Part shown: in pieces, positions 8,238 to 17,772 of the stretch | Position numbering within the stretch: the stretch's first letter is position 1 | Layout of the letters: every line of letters starts with the position of its first letter | NCBI RefSeq assembly: GCF_026262645.1 | Contig: NZ_SHNO01000001.1 | Span: forward strand, 124,001 to 188,000 | Origin: Candidatus Marimicrobium litorale | Lineage (GTDB): Bacteria; Pseudomonadota; Gammaproteobacteria; Pseudomonadales; Halieaceae | Length of the DNA: 64,000 bases | Direction: 5' to 3' | Notes under the pieces: generated by a model | What the model saw: only the letters and a program-made list of their open reading frames with translations | The model's database searches: none | What the model was told of the DNA's origin: nothing | Translations under genes and position numbers: made by a program

Positions 8238-10205
8238 TCAGTCTTTAGGCGTTGGTCGATCGATCAACTTCGTCAGTAAATTCGGGTGTTGCCTGGCGAA
8301 AAGCCTGCCACTCATTTCTGAAAACGGCAGTGAATAGTGCACCCTGTCATAGAGGGCGGGTGTGTCGTCACTTGTCCGTGTGCGGCAGGTTTCCAGTACC
8401 CGGTTTCGGCACAACAAGGCGACACGGTCAATATAATAGGACTCCAGGTTATAGAATGCCTTGTGCAATGGCTCTTCCATGAATTTGTCAGCGAAGTATG
8501 AAACGTTTTCCTGCGCAGCGCAGCTGTCGGTGGTGCCCGTCTTGTTAATGTAGTGTGTGCAGTGTCTTACCGTATTGATGTAACCGCCAAAAGTTACTAT
8601 CGTGAGCGCAGGACGAGCCTCCTTTAGCGTCTGCAGGATTTGCAGAAACAAGGTCTTGTTTGCCGCGTAAGGCTGGTTTACTGCGTAGACGATAATGTCC
8701 AGTTGTTCCAGAAAGGCGGGCTCAAATAGCGTATCCAGAGCATGCTGACAGTTCGCATTATCGGTGACAAAACGTGTTGATACGCCGCGCATCGGCGCGC
8801 ACCGGTTGGTACTGCCGAACAGGATCAGGTTTACGTTCGAATCGTCGCCATAGGCCGCAGACATGAAGTTATAGCCGTCGACCTCGGAGGAGTTACCCAG
8901 CACCATTATCTGAAGCTCAGCCTCCATGTTGCATGATGCCGCGGTCAGGTTGGCGAGCCGGCAAGCTTTACCCACTTTGTCAAAGCGTGTTTGCTTTCCG
9001 GCTTCAATCTGGTCGGTACTGAGGTGTATGGTCGGAAATCGCCAGCCCCAGCCGTTGCTTAACCAGGCGTTGGCGGCGATCAACGCGAGGAATACCGATA
9101 CCCCGACTGTGCGCAGGGCAAATCGCTTGTCGGAGACCGCCGAGACTTCCTTGTCGCTGTTTTTGTGCCGACGGTAGAAGCGTTGTTCGATGCCGTAATG
9201 TAGCGCGCAGGTCGCCACTAGGATAGTCGCGGCAAGGACCAACTGGTCTGAGATGCGAAGTTGCATACCATGGTGGTAGCGATACAACACGATTAGCGGC
9301 CAGTGGACCAGATACATCGAGTAGGACACCCGGCCCAGCCAAATACTCAGTGGATTTTCCATCAGCGCGCGGGGTGTTCGCGCTAGGCCCGTGCGCGTGG
9401 TCCCGGCCAGCAGCATCAGCGCGGTTCCCGTGGTAGGTAGCAATACTGCCCAGCCAGGAAATCGGGTTGCTTCATCAAAGGAGAATACACTCGCACCGAT
9501 GCAGCTCAGCCCCAGCCAGAAACTGGCGCTTGGCAGCCACGTTGAGCGCGCGAATACCGTGTGTGTCAGTGCGCTGGAGAGTGGGATGATCAGAGCGCCA
9601 AGAGAGAATTGGAACACTCTGAACGGCAGGAGATAGAACGCGGCGGATGGATTAACGGTTGAGTACACGACGCACAGTGCAGCACCCGCAAACGTGATCA
9701 GTGTGAGAGACGCGCCAAACGGAATGCGCTTCCGCAGTGTCAGCAGCCACGTGATCAGTGCGGGCCAGAACAGGTAAAACTGTTCTTCGACGCCCAGCGA
9801 CCAGGTATGTAACAGAGGCTTCAGTTCCGAGGCTGCGTCCCAGTATCCGGATTCCGCGTAGAACACGACATTTGACACACTGAACAGCGCGGCCGCGGCC
9901 GAGCGCGCGAATGGCGTCATGTCCTCGGGTGTCAGGATGAATGAGGCACCCAGCAAAGTGACTGCGACGGTCGCGATCAACGGTGGCAGGAGGCGCCTTA
10001 TTCTCCGCGCATAAAAATCTGTAAACCGGAATGACTCGTTTTCATGGCCTTGCTTGATGATCGCGGTGATGAGAAAGCCGGAGATCACGAAGAACACGTC
10101 GACGCCGACGTACCCGCCCTGAAAACCGGCTACGCCGAGGTGGAATACAACGACACACAGCACGGCGATCGCTCTGAGACCATCTATGTCGGCGCGATAG
10201 TTCAC
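8238..10205 (-). CDS. Acyltransferase-3 (OafA/YrhL type) with C-terminal SGNH domain
   Basis: A 655-residue inner-membrane O-acyltransferase. The N-terminal half has about ten membrane helices and the family opening YRADIDGLRAIAVLCVVVFH. Residues from about 390 form a periplasmic SGNH-hydrolase-like domain. Such fusions acetylate lipopolysaccharide O-antigen, exopolysaccharide or peptidoglycan. The usual GDSH block is altered to LGNSSEVDG, so the serine is kept but the aspartate is asparagine, while the C-terminal block DRVHYS keeps the Asp-x-x-His pair. It is monocistronic and faces the SIMPL gene with only a 9-base gap. The polysaccharide substrate is unknown. Confidence 0.88.
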   Translation of the reverse strand: MNYRADIDGLRAIAVLCVVVFHLGVAGFQGGYVGVDVFFVISGFLITAIIKQGHENESFRFTDFYARRIRRLLPPLIATVAVTLLGASFILTPEDMTPFARSAAAALFSVSNVVFYAESGYWDAASELKPLLHTWSLGVEEQFYLFWPALITWLLTLRKRIPFGASLTLITFAGAALCVVYSTVNPSAAFYLLPFRVFQFSLGALIIPLSSALTHTVFARSTWLPSASFWLGLSCIGASVFSFDEATRFPGWAVLLPTTGTALMLLAGTTRTGLARTPRALMENPLSIWLGRVSYSMYLVHWPLIVLYRYHHGMQLRISDQLVLAATILVATCALHYGIEQRFYRRHKNSDKEVSAVSDKRFALRTVGVSVFLALIAANAWLSNGWGWRFPTIHLSTDQIEAGKQTRFDKVGKACRLANLTAASCNMEAELQIMVLGNSSEVDGYNFMSAAYGDDSNVNLILFGSTNRCAPMRGVSTRFVTDNANCQHALDTLFEPAFLEQLDIIVYAVNQPYAANKTLFLQILQTLKEARPALTIVTFGGYINTVRHCTHYINKTGTTDSCAAQENVSYFADKFMEEPLHKAFYNLESYYIDRVALLCRNRVLETCRTRTSDDTPALYDRVHYSLPFSEMSGRLFARQHPNLLTKLIDRPTPKD

Positions 10206-10383
10206 CGCTTGTGCAACCCCGAAGGAAAAGTGTTGATTGGTGGACTCGTATGCTTGTTATATAAGGTGATAGCGGGTTAGCTTACAACAAAGAGAGGGTT
10301 ATTTCGCCCCGAGCCCCCGTGTTTGGCGCGCAGTCAACAGCATGGGTCTACCTCAAGTGATGGAATAAGTGGAGTAGCAACTG

Positions 10384-11310
10384 ATGCGTATTGGTGTGTT
10401 TTCAGGCACGACCCCGGCGGTGGGAAGCAGTCTTAAGGAATTGGTTGCGTTTGCACAGGATGCAGAAGCGCGCGGTTTCGACAGCGTCTGGCTGCCCAAT
10501 ATTTTCGGTGTCGATGCTGTGGGCGCTTGCGCTATCGTCGGCTGGGAGACAGAGCGCATTGAATTGGGTACGGCGGTCACGCCCACCTATCCGCGCCACC
10601 CGGCGGCTCTCGCTCAGCAGTCCCTGACGACACAGATGGCCTGCGATGGTCGGTTTGCTCTGGGTATCGGGTTATCGCACCAGGTCGTGATTGAGGGCAT
10701 GTTGGGTATGTCCTATGACAAGCCCGCACGCCACATGGCGGAATACCTCAAGATTATCGCGCCACTATTGCGCGGCGAGGCGGTGGATTTTGAAGGGGAG
10801 CAGCTCACGGCCAAGTTGGCCATGGGCTTGCCTGATCTGCCTCCTGTACCCCTGTTAGTTGCTGCGCTGGGGCCAACTATGCTCAAACTGGCTGGCGCGT
10901 ATTCTGAGGGTACGACAACGTGGATGACTGGTCCTCGCACGATCGCTGAGTATATTGCGCCTGGCATTAATGCTGCTGCGGCAGAGGCGGGCAGGCCCGC
11001 GCCCCGAATCGTCTGTGGCCTGCCAATTTGTCTGACGAACGATGTGGATGGCGCTCGCGAAATGATCAGCAAGACGCTGCAGGTTTACGGTATGTTGCCA
11101 TCCTACCGGGCGATGCTCGATCGGGAAGGTGTCGCGGGGCCTGCGGAGCTGTCGATTATTGGTGACGAGGCTGACCTTCGAGCGGCGCTGAGCGGGCTGC
11201 GTGATGCAGGTGTAACCGATTTTAACGCAGCCGTGATGACCCATGGCGATGCCCGTCTTGAGCCATTGCTGGAATTGCTGCAATCGGAGCTGTCGTGTCA
11301 ACGGGATTGA
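10384..11310 (+). CDS. LLM-fold flavin/F420-type oxidoreductase
   Basis: A 308-residue single-domain luciferase-like monooxygenase (TIM-barrel) protein. MRIGVFSGTTPAVGSSLKE is followed by AQDAEARGFDSVWLPNIFG, typical of the class annotated as F420-dependent in actinobacteria. LGTAVTPTYPRHPAALAQQS and GIGLSHQVVIE are family motifs. The ATG follows AGTGGAGTAGCAACTG. Most gammaproteobacteria do not make F420, so the true cofactor (FMN or F420) is open. It stands alone between an acyltransferase and a sugar kinase; two more LLM proteins occur downstream. Confidence 0.82.
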   Translation: MRIGVFSGTTPAVGSSLKELVAFAQDAEARGFDSVWLPNIFGVDAVGACAIVGWETERIELGTAVTPTYPRHPAALAQQSLTTQMACDGRFALGIGLSHQVVIEGMLGMSYDKPARHMAEYLKIIAPLLRGEAVDFEGEQLTAKLAMGLPDLPPVPLLVAALGPTMLKLAGAYSEGTTTWMTGPRTIAEYIAPGINAAAAEAGRPAPRIVCGLPICLTNDVDGAREMISKTLQVYGMLPSYRAMLDREGVAGPAELSIIGDEADLRAALSGLRDAGVTDFNAAVMTHGDARLEPLLELLQSELSCQRD

Positions 11311-11611
11311 GCGTGCTGAACCGGCATATTCGGATGCTCGTACTATCCGAAAAATGCGCCGGCGATTCAGTATTCTGAGTACAATGAAGCGCGTAATAGC
11401 CGATTGACGCGCTTTATTCGCGTGGATATGCAGGCGTTGTTGTGCAGTAGCCTTCGCAGACTGGACAGGCCGTTCTTGGTGGCGAGCGCCGTCGCTTTTT
11501 AGAGAATTATGTAGCCGCCCGGTGCCCGGATGGGCCAGACCACGAAGGCGTACGATGGCGACGCGCAGGGCGCTAGAACAGTCGCCAGGCGCCTGACTTT
11601 GATCATACATT
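11311..11611. other. Intergenic stretch with a long imperfect hairpin
   Basis: No gene seen. Just after the LLM gene, 11321-11362 can fold into a long imperfect stem-loop (CCGGC/GCCGG outside, TTCGGAT/ATCCGAA inside, 9-base loop). It lacks a T-run, so it is not a classical terminator. The rest should carry the promoter of the sugar-kinase gene. Confidence 0.5.
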
Positions 11612-12487
11612 ATGACAGTGTTTAATCTTGGTTCGTTGATTATAGATCACGTTTATCGTGTTCCGCGCTTCGTGCAGCCCGGTGAAACGCTTGCGACCGA
11701 GCGCTACACACGCTTCGTCGGTGGTAAAGGATTAAACCAGTCGCTGGCACTCGCGCGGGCCGGTGTCAGTGTTTGCCATGCCGGCTGTATCGGGAGTGAT
11801 GGTGAAATATTGCGTCAGACGCTGGTGGAGGCCGGCGTGGATGTGAGTTTGCTGCGGCGTGTTGATCAACCCAGTGGCAGTGCGGTTGTGCAGGTCGACC
11901 GATCGGGTGAAAACTGTATTCTACTTCATACGGGGGCCAACGACTGCGTCGATCCTGCCATGCTTGCGGAGATATTGGTGGAGGCGGCGCCCGGTGACTG
12001 GATTTTGATGCAGCACGAGACGCCCTGTGTGGCAGATATGATTTGCGCCGCGTCCGCGGCGGGACTGGTGGTGGCACTGAATCCGGCACCCATGGTGCCA
12101 GCAATCATTCACTACCCTCTGCACTTGCTGGATTATCTAGTGGTAAATGAAGCGGAAGGCAGGCAACTGACGGGGGAGGCCGAGCCCACCGCGGTTCTAG
12201 CGGCTCTGGCGGACCGCCTGCCCAAGTGTCATACGGTGCTGACGCTCGGTGCAGCCGGGGCGATGTACTGCGGCCCCGAGGGTGAGTGCCGGGTGCCGGC
12301 GGACCGGGTAAATGCGGTGGATACCACGGGTGCGGGCGATACGTTCATAGGGTTTTTCCTCGCGGCGCGCATCGCGGGAAAAACAGTAGAGGCCAGTCTG
12401 TTATGGGCCTGTCGTGCCGCGGCAGTGTGCGTGCAACAGGAGGGCGCTGCGCCGTCCATTCCGTACCGTGAGGCGGTTGATGCTTAG
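11612..12487 (+). CDS. PfkB-family (ribokinase-like) carbohydrate kinase
   Basis: A 291-residue cytoplasmic sugar or nucleoside kinase that uses ATP. PfkB signature 1 is visible as RFVGGKGLNQSLALARAG (about residue 31). Signature 2 is VDTTGAGDTFIGFFLAA (about residue 231), with the anion-hole GAGD containing the catalytic aspartate. The length is right for ribokinase (about 305). No ribose transporter or LacI-type regulator is adjacent, so the substrate cannot be assigned; a nucleoside transporter lies 15 kb away. Confidence 0.88.
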   Translation: MTVFNLGSLIIDHVYRVPRFVQPGETLATERYTRFVGGKGLNQSLALARAGVSVCHAGCIGSDGEILRQTLVEAGVDVSLLRRVDQPSGSAVVQVDRSGENCILLHTGANDCVDPAMLAEILVEAAPGDWILMQHETPCVADMICAASAAGLVVALNPAPMVPAIIHYPLHLLDYLVVNEAEGRQLTGEAEPTAVLAALADRLPKCHTVLTLGAAGAMYCGPEGECRVPADRVNAVDTTGAGDTFIGFFLAARIAGKTVEASLLWACRAAAVCVQQEGAAPSIPYREAVDA

Positions 12488-12800
12488 GTGGCGTTAAAGG
12501 CAATGGCTCCCGGTGCGCGGTGACACGTGTGCAGGCAAGCTTGCCGCACTGCAATGGCGGCGTGGAAAATCGTTACTGTGGCAGCCACGCTGGTTATGCC
12601 TGCTCCTCGATTTTTTTGCGGCTTCCAATTTCCCGGTCTTGCAGCAGTAGTCTATCTCTGTGGGCCGTTCTGGGTAGGCTGCCCCTGTGTAGCAGGCCCA
12701 ATAGCTACCGAGCAGATAAGCGGTTGTGCAGCCAGGTGGGAGGTGTCAGTATCGCGTAAAACGCTGCAGTGTGGCGCCATAGAATGCGGTGGAATGGCCA
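12488..12800. other. Intergenic stretch, no gene recognised
   Basis: Open frames here look like chance. A perfect 12-bp palindrome (GGCAAGCTTGCC, 12534-12545), extendable by GTGC/GCAC with one bulge, lies about 45 bases past the kinase stop codon and may form a 3' hairpin. It has no T-run. Confidence 0.4.
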
Positions 12801-13994
12801 ATGGAGACGATCATACTGTGGGGTGTAACCGCATCCCCGTTTCAATTGAAGATGCAGTCCCTTCTCGACTACGCACAGCAACCCTGGCAACGCTGGCCGG
12901 AGCAGGGCGGTCGACTAGCGGTTTCAATGATGGCGGTGCGGCTCGAGCGCGCCAAGCGCCGCGGCGAGGTCAGGCGTTATCCCGCAATGTCACCCGCGCT
13001 TGATGAATATCCCTCCGTGCCCTTTTATACGTTGGACGGGCGTATTTTTTATTACGATTCCAGCGCTCTGGCAGACTACCTCGACCAGCAGGATGAGGTG
13101 CGCACCCCGGCTTTTGTGCCCGCGGACCCGGCGCAGGCTTTTATTTGTCGACTTATCGATGAGGCCTTTGATGAGTTCGGCTTGTACATGGTGCACCACA
13201 TGCGCTGGGTGGGTGCCGCTCGGTCCACGCCGATGGGAGCAATGACCGCCCGGGAGTTTCGTTCCCTGTTATTGCCGGGGATGGGGCGGCTCTTCTCGCG
13301 GCGCATGTCCCGTCGGCAGGTAGCGCGTTGCCCCTATCTTTTCAGCGTTGCACCGGGAGGGTTCAGCGCGGGAGTATCATCCCAGCGGACGCCGCCTGCG
13401 AGGCCGGACTTTCCTCCTACCCACGCCCTACTTGACGACGCCTGGCGTGGCCACCTCGCGGCCACTGAGCACGTATTATCGGTGCAGCCCTATCTCCTGG
13501 GCGAGCGTTTTACCCTGGCTGATGCCAGTGCTTACGGGCAGTTGAGTATGAATCTGGCAGACCCCGAAGCTCGCGACCTGATGGAGCAACTGGCACCTCG
13601 TACGCATACCTGGCTTTGCAGCATCCGTGAGGGTGAGCATACCGGGGGGACTGGAGAGTTGACGCTCTCCAGCGCCCTGTGCCCGCTGCTCGGCATGATT
13701 GGCGAGACCTTTCTTCCACTGATGGTGCAGAACGAGCAGGCCTACGAGGCTGCTCTCGCACAGGGCGAAACCTGTTTCAACGAGGCGGCGTTCGGTCGCG
13801 GCCAGTCTCTGTATCATGGACACCTGATGGGATACCCCTTCCGCAGCGTGGTGAAAACGTTTCAGGTGCGGGTGTGGCGTGAGCTTAAGCAGCAATGGCA
13901 GGCGCTGGATGATGCCAGGCGAGAGGAGCTGGCGGTGCTCTTCCCTCTGGGGAGTGTGGCCTGCCTGGACGGGCTTGCGCTGGAGCCCGCCTGA
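12801..13994 (+). CDS. Long glutathione S-transferase-like protein
   Basis: 397 residues from the ATG at 12801, with GGTGGA seven bases upstream; an in-frame GTG lies at 12789. The N-terminus resembles a thioredoxin-fold GST domain (ILWGVTASPFQLKMQSLL), and FYYDSSALADYLD matches the GST glutathione-site block in which Ser binds the gamma-glutamyl group. An alpha-helical C-terminal domain includes LLGERFTLADASAYGQL, the usual GST N-capping motif. Classical GSTs are 200-230 residues; the extra C-terminal half is unlike them and its role is unknown. It is monocistronic, ahead of recA. Confidence 0.72.
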   Translation: METIILWGVTASPFQLKMQSLLDYAQQPWQRWPEQGGRLAVSMMAVRLERAKRRGEVRRYPAMSPALDEYPSVPFYTLDGRIFYYDSSALADYLDQQDEVRTPAFVPADPAQAFICRLIDEAFDEFGLYMVHHMRWVGAARSTPMGAMTAREFRSLLLPGMGRLFSRRMSRRQVARCPYLFSVAPGGFSAGVSSQRTPPARPDFPPTHALLDDAWRGHLAATEHVLSVQPYLLGERFTLADASAYGQLSMNLADPEARDLMEQLAPRTHTWLCSIREGEHTGGTGELTLSSALCPLLGMIGETFLPLMVQNEQAYEAALAQGETCFNEAAFGRGQSLYHGHLMGYPFRSVVKTFQVRVWRELKQQWQALDDARREELAVLFPLGSVACLDGLALEPA

Positions 13995-14087
13995 CAGGTC
14001 AGAAGCCGCGTTCGCCAGAGACCGGCGTCATATGTCCACTTTTCATGCAGGTAAATTCTGATGGTCGAATTTAGTGGCGTTTGGGGC

Positions 14088-14124
14088 TTGCAATCCAAAA
14101 TTAATACACTGATTATATATACAG
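14088..14124 (+). promoter_or_regulatory. recA promoter overlapped by a LexA (SOS) operator
   Basis: The 16-mer CTGATTATATATACAG at 14109-14124 matches the gammaproteobacterial LexA consensus CTG-N10-CAG. It overlaps a plausible -10 (GATTAT, 14111-14116) placed 17 bases after a -35 TTGCAA (14088-14093). LexA bound here would block recA transcription until DNA damage. The distance to the recA start is about 100 bases. Confidence 0.9.
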
Positions 14125-14222
14125 TAGTTGTGGCGCATAGCGCTGTATTGGAGTCACACGAAGTGAATCCTGCGTAGAGACTGAATTTACTGAACAAACT
14201 GCATAAATAGAGAGAGGCCTTT

Positions 14223-15284
14223 ATGGACGCGAACAAGGGAAAAGCACTGGATGCAGCACTGAGCCAGATCGAACGACAGTTTGGCAAGGGCACGGTGATG
14301 CGCATGGGTGATCGGGAACACGTTCAAATTCCCGCGATTTCGACCGGTTCGTTGGGGCTGGATGTCGCTCTGGGCATTGGTGGTCTGCCGAGGGGGCGTA
14401 TCTGTGAAATTTACGGTCCAGAATCGTCTGGCAAGACAACTCTTACCTTGCAGGTTATTGCAGAGGCTCAGAAAGTTGGCGGCACGGCGGCATTTATCGA
14501 CGCGGAGCACGCGCTGGATCCTTCCTACGCTGAGAAGCTAGGAGTCCAAATGGACGATCTTATCCTCTCGCAACCGGATACCGGCGAACAGGCACTGGAA
14601 GTGGCAGAAATGCTGGTGCGCTCAGGCGCGGTTGATGTCTTGGTCATCGATTCAGTTGCTGCACTAACGCCAAAAGCGGAAATTGAAGGTGACATGGGCG
14701 CCTCTCATGTCGGCTTACAGGCGCGCTTGCTCAGTCAGGCCATGCGCAAATTGACCGCGGCTATCAAGCAGACCAACAGCCTGGTGATTTTCATTAATCA
14801 AATTCGCATGAAGATTGGTGTGATGTTTGGTAACCCGGAGACGACTACGGGGGGTAATGCGCTGAAGTTCTATTCATCTGTACGCCTGGACATACGTCGG
14901 ATCGGCGCGGTCAAGGATGGCGATGAGGTTATCGGCAATGAAACACGCGTGAAGGTAGTGAAGAACAAGGTATCCCCTCCCTTCAGACAGGCCGAATTTC
15001 AGATCATGTATGGGCACGGCATTTATCGTATGGGCGAGGTCATCGACTGGGGTGTAAAGCTGAACCTGGTGGATAAGTCCGGAGCCTGGTATTCCTACAA
15101 AGGCGATAAAATCGGCCAAGGCAAGGCGAATGCGGCCAAATTTCTCAAAGATAATGCTGCTGTCGCCAAGGAGATTGAAGATCAGATACGGGCCCAGTTG
15201 CTGGCCCCCGATGCTCAGGGAAAGCCTGAAGAAGATGCCGTAGCAGCGGCTGAAAAAGCCAGTGAGGCCGAACCTGAAAAGTGA
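14223..15284 (+). CDS. recA: Recombinase RecA
   Basis: A 353-residue DNA-dependent ATPase that forms filaments on single-stranded DNA, carries out strand exchange and triggers LexA self-cleavage. Walker A is GPESSGKTT (about residue 66), the Walker B region is [14 protein letters not shown], and the L2 loop region is [20 protein letters not shown]. An acidic Glu-rich C-terminal tail tunes DNA binding. The start is [17 protein letters not shown], typical of the family, after AGAGAGGCC. It sits under a LexA box and upstream of recX. Confidence 0.99.
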   Translation: MDANKGKALDAALSQIERQFGKGTVMRMGDREHVQIPAISTGSLGLDVALGIGGLPRGRICEIYGPESSGKTTLTLQVIAEAQKVGGTAAFIDAEHALDPSYAEKLGVQMDDLILSQPDTGEQALEVAEMLVRSGAVDVLVIDSVAALTPKAEIEGDMGASHVGLQARLLSQAMRKLTAAIKQTNSLVIFINQIRMKIGVMFGNPETTTGGNALKFYSSVRLDIRRIGAVKDGDEVIGNETRVKVVKNKVSPPFRQAEFQIMYGHGIYRMGEVIDWGVKLNLVDKSGAWYSYKGDKIGQGKANAAKFLKDNAAVAKEIEDQIRAQLLAPDAQGKPEEDAVAAAEKASEAEPEK

Positions 15285-15301
15285 CGTGCTTGCCTAATAC
15301 G

Positions 15302-15343
15302 AAGGCAGAGAGCGATCCAATAGCGTCGGGTTCCTGCCTTTTT
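15302..15343 (+). terminator. Attenuator-like hairpin between recA and recX
   Basis: A 7-bp stem (AAGGCAG at 15302-15308, CTGCCTT at 15334-15340) ends in a run of five T. The 25-base loop makes it a weak intrinsic terminator. Partial read-through from recA into recX at such a hairpin is known in E. coli and would keep RecX well below RecA. Confidence 0.55.
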
Positions 15344-15386
15344 CGGCAGCATGTCCGGCGCGTTTGGTTTAGATGGAATTCTTTGC

Positions 15387-15842
15387 GTGTCTGATCAACC
15401 AGAAATCACTTCGGCCGACGTTCGACTCGCTGCTATGGATTTGCTGGCGCGACGTGAGCATTCTGTGATCGAGCTCAAGCGCAAGTTAAAACGGCGTTTT
15501 GGCGACGAATGTGTAGTCGATGATCAGGTGGCAAGGCTCGCAAAGGAAGGTTTGCAGAGCGATGCCCGTTTTGCAGAAAGTTTTTTGTGTCAGCGCAGCG
15601 GAAGCGGATATGGCCCCGTCCGATTGAAGGCCGAGTTGAGAGAACGGGGTTTGTCAGACGAGCAGATCGAACAAGGACTGCAAGAACTGGTGATAGACTG
15701 GTGCGAAGTTGCATCGCAGGTATTGGAAAAAAAGTTTGGCCCTGAGCCCCCGGCCGATGTTAAAGAAAAAGCGCGCCGTCTGCGTTTTATGCAGTACCGC
15801 GGTTTTTATCAGGATCATTATCAACCACTGTTTCCGCGATAA
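15387..15842 (+). CDS. recX: Regulatory protein RecX
   Basis: A small, basic, three-helix-repeat protein that binds in the RecA filament groove and limits its growth. From the GTG at 15387 it is 151 residues, close to the family norm, with GGA nine bases upstream. The ATG at 15351 in the same frame directly abuts the recA terminator and lacks a ribosome-binding site. Motifs: AAMDLLARREHSVIELKRKL in the first repeat, DARFAESFLCQR in the second, GYGPVRLKAELRERG in the third. Confidence 0.93.
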   Translation: MSDQPEITSADVRLAAMDLLARREHSVIELKRKLKRRFGDECVVDDQVARLAKEGLQSDARFAESFLCQRSGSGYGPVRLKAELRERGLSDEQIEQGLQELVIDWCEVASQVLEKKFGPEPPADVKEKARRLRFMQYRGFYQDHYQPLFPR

Positions 15843-16134
15843 CCGCTACGTTGCATCGCCCTGACCGGCATTGGGAGGGCTATTCATCTGCTGTAATGAT
15901 GGATTAGATGACAGATCCGTTGCGTCATTGGCGGCCATTGCGATGGGCACAAAAATAGAGGCCAACCAGGGGATAGCCTGTTGCTTCGTCCTCCCGGTAG
16001 TGTGCCGATTGATAACCTCGCGCCAAAAACCTGTACATTATTGATATCTTTGCCCTCCCGCACAAGCAGCTATGGTAGCTTGGTGACCGTCAGCGTAGGG
16101 TGAAAGCAACGGAAATGAATACAGGAGTACAGGA
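15843..16134. other. Intergenic stretch upstream of the OmpW gene
   Basis: No gene seen; alaS, which follows recX in many gammaproteobacteria, is absent. The stretch should contain the promoter of the OmpW-like gene, whose ribosome-binding site is AGGAGTACAGGA just before 16135. Confidence 0.4.
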
Positions 16135-16848
16135 ATGAAAAGTGTATTGCATGCGATATCTGTGCTGGCAATTGTCGTCTGCGGGTCGGCGGCGCAGGCC
16201 TATGAGCAGGGTGACTGGATTCTGCGGTTTGGGGCGATCACGGTCGCTCCGGAGGCCAGCAGCCAGGATGTCAACCTGCCCGACGGGTTGGTCGCGGAAG
16301 TTGATGTCAACGATGACACGCAGCTGGGTTTTATGCCCGTTTATATGATGACTGACAATATCGCATTTGAACTGGTAGCGGCGACACCGTTTGAGCACGA
16401 TATCGAGGCGAAGGGCAAAGGGGCAATCAAGGGCACGAGTTTGCCCGCAGGCTCAACCAAACACCTTCCACCAACACTGATGTTCCAGTACTACCCCCGT
16501 GGAGGAAAAAGTGGCTGGCAGCCTTATGCGGGTATCGGCATTAACTACACGGTGTTTTTTGACGAGGATGTCGATGACGAATTAGTCAACCTGCTCGGTG
16601 ATCTAACGGATGGAGAAGTGGATAACGCGGATCTTGATCTTGGCGACTCTTTTGGCCTTGCATTTCAGGTCGGCGTGGATGTGCCGTTCTACGACAACTG
16701 GGCATTTAACGCAGCTGTTTGGTACATGGATATCGACACCGAGGCCAGCATTACTGCGAAGTCCGGAGGGATGCAGGTGGACAAAGTTGAGTTCGATGTG
16801 CATATCGATCCGTGGGTATACAACCTCGGAATAGCCTACCGCTTCTAG
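16135..16848 (+). CDS. ompW: OmpW-family outer-membrane protein
   Basis: A 237-residue predicted eight-stranded beta-barrel. A Sec signal peptide (VLHAISVLAIVVCGSAAQA, cleavage near residue 22) is followed by GDWILRFGAITVAPE, the usual OmpW opening. LPPTLMFQYYPRGG and QPYAGIGINYTVFF are conserved strands, and the chain ends in IAYRF with the terminal Phe needed for barrel insertion. OmpW proteins form a narrow hydrophobic channel thought to pass small lipophilic compounds, which fits the catabolic genes downstream. The AGGAG ribosome-binding site is strong. Monocistronic. Confidence 0.93.
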   Translation: MKSVLHAISVLAIVVCGSAAQAYEQGDWILRFGAITVAPEASSQDVNLPDGLVAEVDVNDDTQLGFMPVYMMTDNIAFELVAATPFEHDIEAKGKGAIKGTSLPAGSTKHLPPTLMFQYYPRGGKSGWQPYAGIGINYTVFFDEDVDDELVNLLGDLTDGEVDNADLDLGDSFGLAFQVGVDVPFYDNWAFNAAVWYMDIDTEASITAKSGGMQVDKVEFDVHIDPWVYNLGIAYRF

Positions 16849-17058
16849 GGCGTGTCTTCGAACCGGCCCCCATCGCCGACCTTATGGCCTGACGGGGCTG
16901 CGCTGGGGGTGTTGTTCTGTTACGTCGCGCTTGGATTGGCGGTATTGTGGGCTGGCCAGGGCAGGGCTGCGTGCAGCGCTTGCCTGAACGAATATTTCTA
17001 GGTATTTTCGCCATAGGCCACGGCGGCGGTCGTTGATACCGAAAACAGGGAGCACAGT

Positions 17059-17556
17059 ATGGAGCCAGAAGAATATAATGGCGAATATCAAATGCACGAG
17101 GAGCTATCTACGGAGTTTCATGATCCGCTGATTCGGCGCCTCCACTGGCTTATTCGTGCCTGTGTGAAGATGCTCGCAATTTTAATGGTGCTGGTTATTT
17201 TCCTTGGTGTAATCGACGTTTGCTATATCCTTTATCAACAACTGAAAGAGCCACCACTCTTTACGCTGTCGGTCGGCGATATATTCGAAGTGTTCGGCGC
17301 CTTCATGGTCGTTCTTATCGCTATCGAAATCTTTATTAATATTCGTCTTTACCTCGGGTCGAATACCTTACCTATTCGCCTCGTCGTGGCGACCGCATTG
17401 ATGGCAATTGCGCGAAAAGTTATTGTTCTTGACCTTAATATGACCTCGGCCAATGAAGTCTTGGCGATTGGAGTGGTGACAATCGCATTGGGCATCACTT
17501 ACTGGCTGGTAGACAAGCCCGCCCCGGTTGCGAGGCCCTTGGACGTGAAGCCCTGA
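17059..17556 (+). CDS. PsiE-like inner-membrane protein
   Basis: A 165-residue protein with four predicted membrane helices (about residues 35-60, 72-98, 108-124, 134-152), matching the PsiE domain of phosphate-starvation-inducible proteins. Key blocks are GDIFEVFGAFMVVLIAIEIF and RKVIVLDLN near the third helix. A hydrophilic acidic N-terminus of about 25 residues precedes the first helix. The molecular role of PsiE proteins is not known. Monocistronic; no pho box was found by eye. Confidence 0.8.
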   Translation: MEPEEYNGEYQMHEELSTEFHDPLIRRLHWLIRACVKMLAILMVLVIFLGVIDVCYILYQQLKEPPLFTLSVGDIFEVFGAFMVVLIAIEIFINIRLYLGSNTLPIRLVVATALMAIARKVIVLDLNMTSANEVLAIGVVTIALGITYWLVDKPAPVARPLDVKP

Positions 17557-17772
17557 GCGGTTTTGCCACTTCCGCTGTTTTCCCTGTCATCCTGTAAGAA
17601 CATATCTAATTAGAGGGCGCAGCGTGGTGCGCGCGCTTGCTCCAGGTGTGTTGGCCGGTGATCCAATGAGCCTGGCGGACCGTAGTGCTTTATACCATAC
17701 ACTCGTCAAAACGCCGGCCTGCGCAGGCATTGCTGTCCGCAGATTAGGTGGATAGACTGGCGAAAAATAGGC

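Noticed and set aside
12527-13003. 158-codon plus-strand frame upstream of the GST-like gene
   Set aside because: It overlaps the GST-like gene in another frame, lacks a ribosome-binding site and reads as low-information sequence.
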